The position numbers and the translations under genes are program-made. Shown here in pieces: positions 43,280-51,101 of a stretch of 64,000 nucleotides of DNA; positions within the stretch are counted from its first letter, which is position 1; each line of letters begins with the position of its first letter. Source of the stretch: Janthinobacterium sp. B9-8 (lineage in GTDB: Bacteria; Pseudomonadota; Gammaproteobacteria; Burkholderiales; Chitinibacteraceae); contig NZ_CP014222.1 in assembly GCF_000969645.2 (NCBI RefSeq), positions 4,343,740 to 4,407,739 on the forward strand, given 5' to 3'. Under the pieces are notes generated by a model, which was given only the letters and a program-made list of their open reading frames with translations, had not been told where the DNA came from and ran no database searches.

Positions 43280-45439
43280 TCAGTGGACCTTGCTGTAGGT
43301 ATCGGTATAACCAGGAATAGTTTGTCGCAATACATCAATCGGATTGCTGCCCAAGCCGCCTAGCCCGCCCAGTTCAAGCAGGGCGAAGAAGTTGGTATTA
43401 AAGGTGCCGTCGTTGGTAATGTAGCGTTGGGCGGCAAAGCGTACTGCCCAGCAGCCGGCATTATATTCAAACCCACCCAGAGTTTCCAAAGCCTTGTTGT
43501 CACGCAGTGAATAGTTGGCGCGCCCAATGGCATACCAGCCTCCGCCGAGTGGCCACTGGCCAGAAAAATCGACTTGTTCAATATTATTATTACGGCTTTG
43601 CACATAACGCATATTCAGAGCACGGAAAGCACCTGGGCTCCAGCCCAGATTGATATCCGAGCGAATGGTGCTGTCATCTCTGGCATTATATTGCAGGCTG
43701 TAGCCCACCATAAAATCACGCCAGACCTGCCCGCTGAGCGATAGTAATAAATCAGAAGAAGTCGCTTCATCCGGTCGGCCCGGTGCATCGAGGGTGACTC
43801 TTTGATCTGTAAAGTAGAAGCGCTGGCCAATGGTGGCCCGAACGCGTTCTATCCCTGTGGATGATTCATAAAGCCGTGATGAAAGCGCCAGCGTGAGCTG
43901 ATTGGCATCATTGATACGGTCGTTACCTGAAAACTGATTTTCAGAAAACATCTGTGCAAATGAGAAATCAGTAATGGCTGAGTCAAAGTTAGGTAGTTTA
44001 GATTGATCCCGGTAAGGCACATAGGCGTAGTAAGCGCGTGGCTCCAGCGTTTGCGTATATTCCTCGCCGCCAAAGCTGCTTTCTTTTTCAAAGTAGAGGC
44101 CGCTATCCACGCTGAAAATCGGTATGGTGCGATTTTCTGTGCTGCTTACCTGATTTGGGCCATTGGCACGCAGCTGGTAGCTTGATGCATGCACACTGAT
44201 CTTGGGCTTAATAAAGCCATAAGAGCCAATAAAGGGCATGCTGATTTCAGGCTTTACCCAGACGCGCGAGCCATTGATTTTAGTGGAGTGATTAAATTCG
44301 GTGGCTTCAGCTGAAATGCCCAGCTGCACGCCTTTAATCCAATCTGGTGTAGCAGAGAAACCCAGCTGCGGCACACGAGCATAAGGCTCATCGACTGGAT
44401 TGGCCGTACTTTGGATGGTTTGAAAACGCTGCCAGCGGCCAAAAGTTTGCCAATCATCACCGCGATAGCTGAGCACCGCTTCGCGGGGCAAATTGGTTTG
44501 CGAGGCAACGCTTAAGCGATCACCAAAATCATTAAAGTAATCATCATCTGATACTTTTTGCACGTTTAAACTAAGTGCGAGGCGATCTGTCAGTGCCTGC
44601 TGGTGCTGAAACACAATGCTGCTGCGGCTACTATCGGATACCGTATCGTTGCTTAAGCCTTCAACTTTTAGCGTGCCTGCGTAATCAGGCTGCATATAGC
44701 GAAACTCACCGCCCAGCATCACACCACGGCGCGACATATAGCGCGGCGTTAGGGTGAAATCATAATTGGGCGCGATATTCCAATAGAAAGGCGTGCTGAA
44801 TTCAAAACCATTACGGTTATTGGTGCTGAACGAGGGCGCTAAAAAGCCGGTTTGCCGATTGCTATTGAGCGGGAAGTTCATCCACGGCATATACATAATC
44901 GGCGCGCCTTTGAATTCCAGCCAGGCGCTGTGTGCAATCCCTTTATTCGTAACGTAATCCAGCTCCAACTCATTGGCGTGCAAAAACCATGCATTGTCGC
45001 CAGGCTGACAAGTGGTAAAGCGTCCATCTGCCAGGCGGTATTTATCGTCGCCTTCAAATAACAGCTTCACCGCATCTCCCCGGCCTAAGCCTTGGGCGAT
45101 GGTGTAATCAGGATTGGTGAGCGAGCCATATTTGGTATCCAGCAAATAATCGAGCTGATTGCCTTTTAAGACATCCCCTCGGCGCGTCATTTCAACTTGA
45201 TCACCGGCGGTCACCCTGTTCGATTTTTGATCGAAGGTGGCCCACTCGGCATTCACGTTAATATCGCCTCTATGGAGTTGAACATCGCCTCTGGCTTCTG
45301 TGGTCCCCTCGGCAGTGCCAACGACGTTGTCGGCCTCCACATTGATGGGAAGAGGCTCAGCCGAATGCGCCATCGCACAGAAGAGTGCAGCGGCAATTGC
45401 GGTGAGACGGAAATGAAATGGTGTGTGGGTCGCGGACAT
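43280..45439 (-). CDS. lptD: LPS-assembly outer-membrane protein LptD
   Basis: The 719-residue barrel protein inserts lipopolysaccharide into the outer leaflet. Signal peptide (residues about 1-26, ending AMAHSAEP), an N-terminal OstA-type beta-jellyroll (VEADNVVGTAEGTTEARGDV, DQVEMTRRGDVLKGNQLDYL), then a large barrel with GAPIMYMPWMNFPLNSNRQT and LEPRAYYAYVPYRDQSKLPN. Cysteines near C138 (TTCQPGDNAW) and C690 (NAGCWAVRF) match conserved disulfide positions. It heads the surA-pdxA-ksgA strand; its start and the divergent amgK start are 59 bp apart. Confidence 0.95.
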   Translation of the reverse strand: MSATHTPFHFRLTAIAAALFCAMAHSAEPLPINVEADNVVGTAEGTTEARGDVQLHRGDINVNAEWATFDQKSNRVTAGDQVEMTRRGDVLKGNQLDYLLDTKYGSLTNPDYTIAQGLGRGDAVKLLFEGDDKYRLADGRFTTCQPGDNAWFLHANELELDYVTNKGIAHSAWLEFKGAPIMYMPWMNFPLNSNRQTGFLAPSFSTNNRNGFEFSTPFYWNIAPNYDFTLTPRYMSRRGVMLGGEFRYMQPDYAGTLKVEGLSNDTVSDSSRSSIVFQHQQALTDRLALSLNVQKVSDDDYFNDFGDRLSVASQTNLPREAVLSYRGDDWQTFGRWQRFQTIQSTANPVDEPYARVPQLGFSATPDWIKGVQLGISAEATEFNHSTKINGSRVWVKPEISMPFIGSYGFIKPKISVHASSYQLRANGPNQVSSTENRTIPIFSVDSGLYFEKESSFGGEEYTQTLEPRAYYAYVPYRDQSKLPNFDSAITDFSFAQMFSENQFSGNDRINDANQLTLALSSRLYESSTGIERVRATIGQRFYFTDQRVTLDAPGRPDEATSSDLLLSLSGQVWRDFMVGYSLQYNARDDSTIRSDINLGWSPGAFRALNMRYVQSRNNNIEQVDFSGQWPLGGGWYAIGRANYSLRDNKALETLGGFEYNAGCWAVRFAAQRYITNDGTFNTNFFALLELGGLGGLGSNPIDVLRQTIPGYTDTYSKVH

Positions 45440-45498
45440 GCGGCCATCAGGAGCTGATAGAATTTGCAGATTCTACTGCATTGCTGGCACTTACTACC

Positions 45499-46491
45499 AT
45501 GACTAGAACAGATTCCCTGAATTCCTGGCTTGCCGAAACACTCGGTCAAGCCCCAAAAACACTAGAAATTGCGGCGGTTGACGCCAGCGTTCGCTCTTAT
45601 TGGCGTGCCGTTTTTAGTGATCGCAGCTTGATTATTATGGATGCAATTCCGGCTAATTTTGATTGCCAGCCTTTTTTACAACAGCAGCAACGCCTTGCCA
45701 ATGCTGGCTTGCCAGTGCCTAGCGTTCTGGCGCAGAACCTTGAGCAAGGTTGGGTGGTGCTCGAAGACTTGGGCACCAAAACCCTCGCCAGCTTGATTGA
45801 TGCTGACAACGCCGCCAATTATTACCGTCAGGCCATTTCTTTATTGGTGAAAATGCAGGTGAGCACTCCTATTGATGGCTTAGTGCCTTTTGATGGGGCG
45901 TTTATGCAACGCGAAATGGAGATTTGCCGCGAGTGGTACTTTGGCAAAGCCTATGGTGTGACACTTGAAGGCAAAGACTTGGGTGTGTGGGAGCGTAGTT
46001 GTGCGCTGATTGTTGCGCATAATATGGCCCAGCCAACCCTCTATATGCATCGCGATTTTCACTCCCGAAATATCATGGTGCAAGACGATGCTTTGCGTTT
46101 GATTGATTTTCAGGATGCGGTACTTGGCCCAATTACTTACGACTTAGTCTCTTTGCTTAAAGACGCATATTTGGATTGGGATGAAGCCTTTGTGCTTGAT
46201 TTAGCGATTCGCTATTGGGAGCAAGCCCGTGCCGCTGGCCTGCCAGTGCACGAAGATTTTGGCGATTTTTATCGCGCATTCGAATGGCAAGGCCTGCAAC
46301 GCCATCTTAAAATCCTGGGCCTATTTGCCCGCCTGAAGCATCGTGATGGCAAAGAGCAATATCAGGCCGATATCCCCCGTGTATTTGAATATGTGCGTAA
46401 AGTTTGCCTGCGTTACAGCGAATTAACGCCGCTGGGCCGCTTGCTGCTTAATCTGCACGGCGAGCCTGTCGTTACCGGATTCACCTTTTAA
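45499..46491 (+). CDS. amgK: N-acetylmuramate/N-acetylglucosamine kinase AmgK
   Basis: The 330-residue aminoglycoside-phosphotransferase-fold kinase phosphorylates the anomeric carbon of recycled MurNAc. Kinase loop MHRDFHSRNIMVQ and metal-binding DFQDAVLGPITYD are clear; VVLEDLGTKTLASLI is the ATP-site region. A longer frame exists upstream, but ATG 45499 begins the aligned N-terminus (TRTDSLNSWLAETL). The stop overlaps murU (TAATG). Its divergence from lptD is a known arrangement in Pseudomonas and many betaproteobacteria, which use the AmgK-MurU bypass that avoids de novo UDP-MurNAc synthesis. Confidence 0.94.
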   Translation: MTRTDSLNSWLAETLGQAPKTLEIAAVDASVRSYWRAVFSDRSLIIMDAIPANFDCQPFLQQQQRLANAGLPVPSVLAQNLEQGWVVLEDLGTKTLASLIDADNAANYYRQAISLLVKMQVSTPIDGLVPFDGAFMQREMEICREWYFGKAYGVTLEGKDLGVWERSCALIVAHNMAQPTLYMHRDFHSRNIMVQDDALRLIDFQDAVLGPITYDLVSLLKDAYLDWDEAFVLDLAIRYWEQARAAGLPVHEDFGDFYRAFEWQGLQRHLKILGLFARLKHRDGKEQYQADIPRVFEYVRKVCLRYSELTPLGRLLLNLHGEPVVTGFTF

Positions 46492-47198
46492 TGAAAGCCA
46501 TGATTCTTGCAGCAGGGCGCGGTGAGCGCATGCGCCCCCTTACCGATACCTGTCCTAAGCCCCTGTTAGAAGTCGGCGGCACGCCTTTGATAGGTTGGCA
46601 TTTACGCCGCCTTGCTGAGGCAGGGATTAGCGAGGTGGTCATCAACCACGCTTGGCTAGGGGGCATGATAGAAGAGCGTTTAGGTGACGGCTCTGCCTAC
46701 GGAGTGAGCATCCAGTATTCAGCTGAAGAAACCGCGCTGGAAACAGCAGGAGGGATTGCTAAAGCTCTGCCGCTATTGGGGGATGAGCCGTTTGCTGTGA
46801 TTAATGGCGATATTTTTACTGATTATGATTTTGCTAAGTTGCCAGCCATTGCTCAAAACTTGGGTGAAAACTTAGGACATTTAGTCATGGTAAAAAAAGC
46901 GGATTACCCGACTGGGTGCGATTTGGCGATTGATGCCGATGGCAAGGCAAGGCTTTGCCAAGAGGGCGATCAGGCCATGACCTTTGCAGGCGTGGCTGTT
47001 TATCACCCAGCATTTTTTGCAGATATCGCGGCAGGGCAAGCCGCAGCACTGCTTCCTTCGTTTATGCGTAGTATGGAAAAGTCTCAGCTACAGGCGGAGT
47101 CATTCTCTGGGGGATGGCTGGACGTGGGGACGGTGGAAAGGTTGAATCAGGCCGATGTTTGGGCGAAATGCAGCAACAAGCCTCGATCGTTAGATTGA
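46491..47198 (+). CDS. murU: N-acetylmuramate alpha-1-phosphate uridylyltransferase MurU
   Basis: The 235-residue nucleotidyltransferase makes UDP-MurNAc from MurNAc-1-phosphate. The signature LAAGRGERMRPLTDTCPKPL (residues 6-25), EVGGTPLIGWHL, NHAWLGGMIE and VINGDIFTDYDF are typical. It is co-translated with amgK (one-base overlap) and ends at the terminator at 47246. With AmpD at 4974-5552 it completes a recycling route visible in the window. Confidence 0.95.
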   Translation: MKAMILAAGRGERMRPLTDTCPKPLLEVGGTPLIGWHLRRLAEAGISEVVINHAWLGGMIEERLGDGSAYGVSIQYSAEETALETAGGIAKALPLLGDEPFAVINGDIFTDYDFAKLPAIAQNLGENLGHLVMVKKADYPTGCDLAIDADGKARLCQEGDQAMTFAGVAVYHPAFFADIAAGQAAALLPSFMRSMEKSQLQAESFSGGWLDVGTVERLNQADVWAKCSNKPRSLD

Positions 47199-47245
47199 CT
47201 TAGAAGCTGGGTTCGCAGCTCAAGCTACCCTGTAGATAAGATCTC

Positions 47246-47279
47246 AGCCCCTGCGCCATTTGGTGCCGGGGCTTTTTTT
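47246..47279 (+). terminator. Intrinsic terminator of amgK-murU
   Basis: AGCCCCTGCGCC pairs (one mismatch or bulge) with GTGCCGGGGCT and runs into seven Ts. Confidence 0.88.
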
Positions 47280-47438
47280 GATTTGAATCAAGAAATACAC
47301 GATTGGCATTCTTTAATAGTAAATAGGACCTTTTTAATGCGATGACGATGGGAATAAGATTGATAGTAATTCTTATTTGAAATGCATATAGCATAGCGAT
47401 TTGTCATTTTTTCCCTCTTTATCAGAAGGCTTTATGTT

Positions 47439-47969
47439 ATGAAATATCTGGCTCCTATTATTGCTTTGGCCTTGTCTGCCCAAGCTTACGCCGCAGAATA
47501 CCCAATTGGTAAACCAACGATTAAAAATGGCATGGAGTTGGCGGCGGTTTATTTGCAGCCGGTTAAAATGGAGCCGGATGGCATGATGCGTAAGGCGGAA
47601 GCTTCGGATATCCACCTTGAAGCCGATATTCACGCCGCTAAAGGCAACCCGAATGGCTTTGGTGAAGGCGAATGGATGCCGTATTTATTGATTAAATACG
47701 AGCTGCAAAAAGTGGGCAGCAAGAATGTCATCAAGGGCGATTTTATGGCTATGGTCGCGAGCGATGGCCCGCATTATGGCGACAATATCAAGCTGGAAGG
47801 CCCTGGTAAGTACAAACTGAAATACACCATCTTGCCGCCATCAGAAAACCCAATGGCCCACTTTGGCCGTCATGTGGATAAGGAAACCGGCGTTGCGCCT
47901 TGGTTCAAGCCTTTTGATCTGAACTATGAATTTACCTATGCCGGAACAGGCAAGAAGGGTGGTTATTAA
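47439..47969 (+). CDS. ftrA: Periplasmic iron-binding protein, P19/FtrA family
   Basis: The 176-residue exported protein has signal peptide KYLAPIIALALSAQAYA and the P19 (Fe/Cu-binding, Tp34-like) fold. Candidate metal ligands are in SDIHLEADIHAA (His, Glu), DFMAMVASDGPHYGDNIKL (Met, His) and AHFGRHVDKETG (His), matching the His-Glu-Met-His-His set of P19 proteins. Family knowledge: it captures iron in the periplasm and passes it to an FTR1 permease. The ftrB, ftrC and ftrD genes follow. A terminator-like hairpin after it may make it the most abundant product. Name by analogy with Bordetella/Brucella FtrABCD. Confidence 0.88.
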   Translation: MKYLAPIIALALSAQAYAAEYPIGKPTIKNGMELAAVYLQPVKMEPDGMMRKAEASDIHLEADIHAAKGNPNGFGEGEWMPYLLIKYELQKVGSKNVIKGDFMAMVASDGPHYGDNIKLEGPGKYKLKYTILPPSENPMAHFGRHVDKETGVAPWFKPFDLNYEFTYAGTGKKGGY

Positions 47970-48013
47970 TATCGCCTGATTTCAATGCCCCCAGCGATAT
48001 TACTGGGTGAGAA

Positions 48014-48048
48014 AAACCCCTCGCATGCAGAGGGGTTTGTGCTTTTTT
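48014..48048 (+). terminator. Intrinsic terminator or attenuator between ftrA and ftrB
   Basis: AAACCCCTC (48014-48022) pairs perfectly with GAGGGGTTT (48030-48038); GTGC and then six Ts follow. It lies inside the presumed operon, 39 bp before the ftrB start, so some read-through must occur unless ftrB has its own promoter. Confidence 0.75.
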
Positions 48049-48086
48049 ATGGCTTAAATGTTGCTGGTTTATTGGATGGAGTTTTT

Positions 48087-48407
48087 ATGCGACGTATTGT
48101 GGTGGTTTTGTTAAGCACATGCAGCCTAATGGCGAGTGCGAGCGATTTGCTGACTTTTAGGGTGGAGCTCAACGATGGCAAGGTCACGCCAACGCGCATC
48201 GAAGCACCAGCCAAAACTAAATTCAAGCTGATATTAGTGAATAAGGGTAAGTCGCCTGCAGAATTTGAAAGCCTGCCGCTGCGTAAAGAAAAAGTCCTCG
48301 CCCCAGGTGTTGAATCCTTTGTGGTGATTCAGGGCGTATCGGCTGGCGAATATATCTTTTTTGATGATTTCCACCCGCAGGCACGGGGTGTGATTGTGGT
48401 GAAGTAA
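48087..48407 (+). CDS. ftrB: Small periplasmic cupredoxin-like protein, FtrB type
   Basis: The 106-residue protein has a signal peptide (RRIVVVLLSTCSLMASAS) and a cupredoxin-like domain (TFRVELNDGKVTPTRIEAPA, KFKLILVNKGKSPAEFESLP, LAPGVESFVVIQGVSAGEYI, FDDFHPQARGVIVVK). Such proteins sit between P19 and FTR1 genes and are thought to take part in iron oxidation or redox handling. A longer frame is open upstream but crosses the hairpin; ATG 48087 with GGATGGAG upstream is preferred. Few classical copper ligands (one His) are visible, so copper binding is uncertain. Confidence 0.82.
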   Translation: MRRIVVVLLSTCSLMASASDLLTFRVELNDGKVTPTRIEAPAKTKFKLILVNKGKSPAEFESLPLRKEKVLAPGVESFVVIQGVSAGEYIFFDDFHPQARGVIVVK

Positions 48408-48420
48408 GGGATCATTATTT

Positions 48421-48648
48421 TAGTGCCTTCGGCACATTGATTTAGGTGCGGGCGTCCCGCTGGACCTTCCTTTCTTGTGTGGCCAAGAAACGAAGCCAAA
48501 GAAGGCCACCCCGACCAGCACGAAGGCCCCTCAGCTGCGGACAATCGAGTCGGCGGCGGGCGGGATTGGCTCGTTCCTCGCTCCCTTGCCGAAACCCCGC
48601 CCCGCTTGTTCCTCGCTTCGGCGTGCTTCAAGGGGGATTTAAGCCCCG
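48421..48648. repeat. Long GC-rich dispersed repeat (SWRSKK-type), copy 2
   Basis: The same ordered blocks as 29504-29745: TAGTGCCTTCGGCAC, CCTTCCTTTCTTG, CCAAGAAACGAAGCCAAAGA, GCTGCGGACAATCG, and later CGCTTGTTCCTCGC. It lies inside the ftr operon, 14 bp after the ftrB stop. Confidence 0.7.
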
Positions 48649-48732
48649 TACTACGAGTAGAGATAACAATTCAGATTCGTGGGTTTGCAATTGTTTTGAA
48701 TCCAAAGCAAGCGCCTTAATTCAATTCTTGGT

Positions 48733-48780
48733 TTTCTCCGTGAAACTCAGTGCCCTCCCTGATTCAAGATTTAGGTTTTT
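48733..48780. repeat. CACAGAG-family repeat fragment, copy 4 (upstream of ftrC)
   Basis: TTCTCCGTGAAACTCAGTGC ... GATTCAAGATTTAGG; the reverse complement of the end found after other stop codons. The ftrB-ftrC gap (48408-48818) is therefore mostly repeat DNA; nothing else is recognised in it. Confidence 0.6.
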
Positions 48781-48818
48781 GTCTCATATGTTGTTGCAAT
48801 TTTTTAAAGGTTAGAGCT

Positions 48819-49634
48819 ATGGAACAAGTCGCATTTATTGTCTGGCGTGAAAGTGTAGAGGCGCTGCTGGTGGTGGGGATTTTATACGCTTGGCTGCGCG
48901 CCAATCCGGTAGCTGGCCAGCGTGGCATGGCATACCTCTGGGGTGGTGTGGGCTTGGGTCTGGTGTTGTCGGGCTTGCTGGCGCTGACGCTATTGGGCGT
49001 TTCTAGCTGGCTGGATGATACGGCTCAGGAGTATTTTCAGGCCGCAATGCCCTTGGTGGCCGCTGCGCTGATTGTGCAGATGGTGGTGTGGATGCGTAAA
49101 AATGGTCGCAGCCTCAAGCGTGAATTAGAGGGCGGCCTTGCCAGTAATGCGGCAGAAAAAAACTGGTGGGGTTTATTGTTTTTGGTGGCGCTCGCTGTGG
49201 CGCGTGAAGGTAGTGAAACCGTGGTGTTTTTATACGGCAGCGTGGCCGGCAGTAGCAATGGCGGATCGTTAGCGCTGGCGGGCTTGGGCGGCTTTGTGGC
49301 GGCGTTGGCGACATTTCAGCTTTTGCAATTGGGCGGTAAATATATTTCTTGGCGCTGGTTTTTTAAGGTGACCGAAATCTTGCTGCTGCTCTTGGCTGGC
49401 GCAATGTTGAACTCCGGCGTAGAGCATTTGATTGGCATGGGTGTTTTGCCTGCGATTATTGATCCGCTCTGGGATAGTTCGGCTTGGCTGGATGAAAGCG
49501 TGAGTGTGGGTAAATTACTGGCCGATTTTGCGGGATATCGCTCACATCCCGCTTTATCTTTGCTAGTGATTTGGAGTAGTTACTGGATTGCAACCACTTA
49601 CTTGCTGCGCCGTGTGAGTCGTACAGGGCAATGA
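48819..49634 (+). CDS. ftrC: FTR1-family iron permease FtrC
   Basis: The 271-residue inner-membrane permease has about seven hydrophobic segments. Two iron-translocation motifs of the REXXE class are present: WRESVEALL (residues 9-17) and VAREGSETVVF. The frame opens earlier, but ATG 48819 with AAAGG ahead begins the conserved EQVAFIVWRESVEALL. Its stop overlaps ftrD by 4 nt (ATGA). The 411-bp gap from ftrB is filled with dispersed repeats, unusual inside an operon. Confidence 0.93.
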   Translation: MEQVAFIVWRESVEALLVVGILYAWLRANPVAGQRGMAYLWGGVGLGLVLSGLLALTLLGVSSWLDDTAQEYFQAAMPLVAAALIVQMVVWMRKNGRSLKRELEGGLASNAAEKNWWGLLFLVALAVAREGSETVVFLYGSVAGSSNGGSLALAGLGGFVAALATFQLLQLGGKYISWRWFFKVTEILLLLLAGAMLNSGVEHLIGMGVLPAIIDPLWDSSAWLDESVSVGKLLADFAGYRSHPALSLLVIWSSYWIATTYLLRRVSRTGQ

Positions 49635-50998
49635 CTATTTTGAATTCGCGTACCGCTCAGTTCGGCAACTTTTTACGGGACCACGCTCATTGGCTGCGCA
49701 AGCTGCAATGGGTGGTGGTTTTTTTCTATTTATTTCTGCTGATTATTCCGACTTTGGTCAGCCTGCCTGATGAAAGCGCGCGGGTTTTTAATCATCTGGT
49801 GATTTTTGCGCAGTTTGCATTTTGGGGGATTTGGTGGCCGTTTGTGCTGATCTCCATGCTGCTGATGGGGCGTGTTTGGTGTGGCTGGTTTTGTCCGGAG
49901 GGCATGCTGACAGAATGGGCCAGTGAGCGCGGGCGCAATCATACGATTCCTCGCTGGATACGCTGGCAGGGTTGGCCCTTTGTGGCTTTCGCCTGTACCA
50001 CCGTCTATGGGCAGCTGCTGAGTGTTTACCAATATCCCTTGGCCGCGATGCTGGTACTGGGTGGCTCGACCGTGGCGGCGGTGGGTGTTGGCTATTGGTA
50101 TGGGCGTAGTAAACGGGTGTGGTGTCGCTATCTCTGCCCTGTGAATGGCGTATTTAATTTGCTGGCAAAGCTGGCTCCTTGGCATTACAAGGTGGATGTG
50201 GATGCTTGGAAAGCGCCGCAGCAGAAGGTGATTCCGGTTAACTGTGCGCCTTTGGTGCCTATGCGCAATATGCAGGGCGCAACCGAGTGCCATATGTGCG
50301 GGCGTTGTAGTGATTATCGTGGCGCAATTGCCTTGAGCGTGCGCTCGCCAGAAGCTGAAATTACCCAGTTTTCCAAAGGCAGTGGCTGGGAAACGGTGCT
50401 GATTTTATTTGGCCTGATGGGGCTGGCGGTGGGGGCATTTCAGTGGACCGCTAGCCCGTGGCTGGTGGATGCCAAGCAGATGATGGCCGAGTGGCTGGTG
50501 AATCGCGATATCTTCTGGCCGCTGCAAGACAATGCGCCTTGGTGGATTCTGACTCACTACCCCGAGGTGAACGATAGCTTCTCTTGGCTGGATGGCGGCC
50601 TGATCGTGGCCTATATCGGCTGCAGCATGTTGTTTCTGGGCGGTAGTCTCTATCTGTGCTTAAAACTGGCGGATTGGATTTTGCCTAAACGTGATGTTTT
50701 AAGCGTGCATAAGCTGACGCAATCCTTTATCCCCGCCGCGGCCTGCGGTGTGTTTTTAGGCTTGTCGGCGCTGACGGTGAATTTACTGAAGCATGAAGGC
50801 GTGGCAACGGCATGGGCACCTGCTGCTAGAGCGGTACTCCTGAGCATGGCCTTACTCTGGTCACTCAGATTATTCTGGCGATTGGCTAGCCAGCGCACGA
50901 TGCAATGGTGGCCACGCTTGGGGGCACTGACATTGGCGGGCTTGGGCTTGGTTTTATATGGCTGGGCTTGGGTTTTGTTATTTTTTGTATGGGCCTAG
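49631..50998 (+). CDS. ftrD: Membrane-bound 4Fe-4S polyferredoxin FtrD (NapH/CcoG-like)
   Basis: The 455-residue membrane protein has six or more hydrophobic segments and cysteine motifs WCGWFCPEG, WCRYLCPVNGVF and CHMCGRCSDYRG. It is proposed to move electrons for Fe(II) oxidation or Fe(III) release in FTR1 systems (family knowledge from FtrABCD). It is the last gene; no clear terminator was found before phaC at 51102. Confidence 0.88.
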   Translation: MTILNSRTAQFGNFLRDHAHWLRKLQWVVVFFYLFLLIIPTLVSLPDESARVFNHLVIFAQFAFWGIWWPFVLISMLLMGRVWCGWFCPEGMLTEWASERGRNHTIPRWIRWQGWPFVAFACTTVYGQLLSVYQYPLAAMLVLGGSTVAAVGVGYWYGRSKRVWCRYLCPVNGVFNLLAKLAPWHYKVDVDAWKAPQQKVIPVNCAPLVPMRNMQGATECHMCGRCSDYRGAIALSVRSPEAEITQFSKGSGWETVLILFGLMGLAVGAFQWTASPWLVDAKQMMAEWLVNRDIFWPLQDNAPWWILTHYPEVNDSFSWLDGGLIVAYIGCSMLFLGGSLYLCLKLADWILPKRDVLSVHKLTQSFIPAAACGVFLGLSALTVNLLKHEGVATAWAPAARAVLLSMALLWSLRLFWRLASQRTMQWWPRLGALTLAGLGLVLYGWAWVLLFFVWA

Positions 50999-51101
50999 GG
51001 CGTATTTTTTGCTTAGTTAAACAGCAGGCTCTTTGATCTTACACATTGAGTTCTGCTGCACCGCAACCTAAGCTAGAAGAACGATCTCAAGGGGGACGGC
51101 A

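Noticed and set aside
49730..50293. 187-codon frame antisense to ftrD
   Set aside because: Shadow of the conserved cysteine-motif membrane protein; His-, Gln- and Pro-rich product typical of antisense translation.
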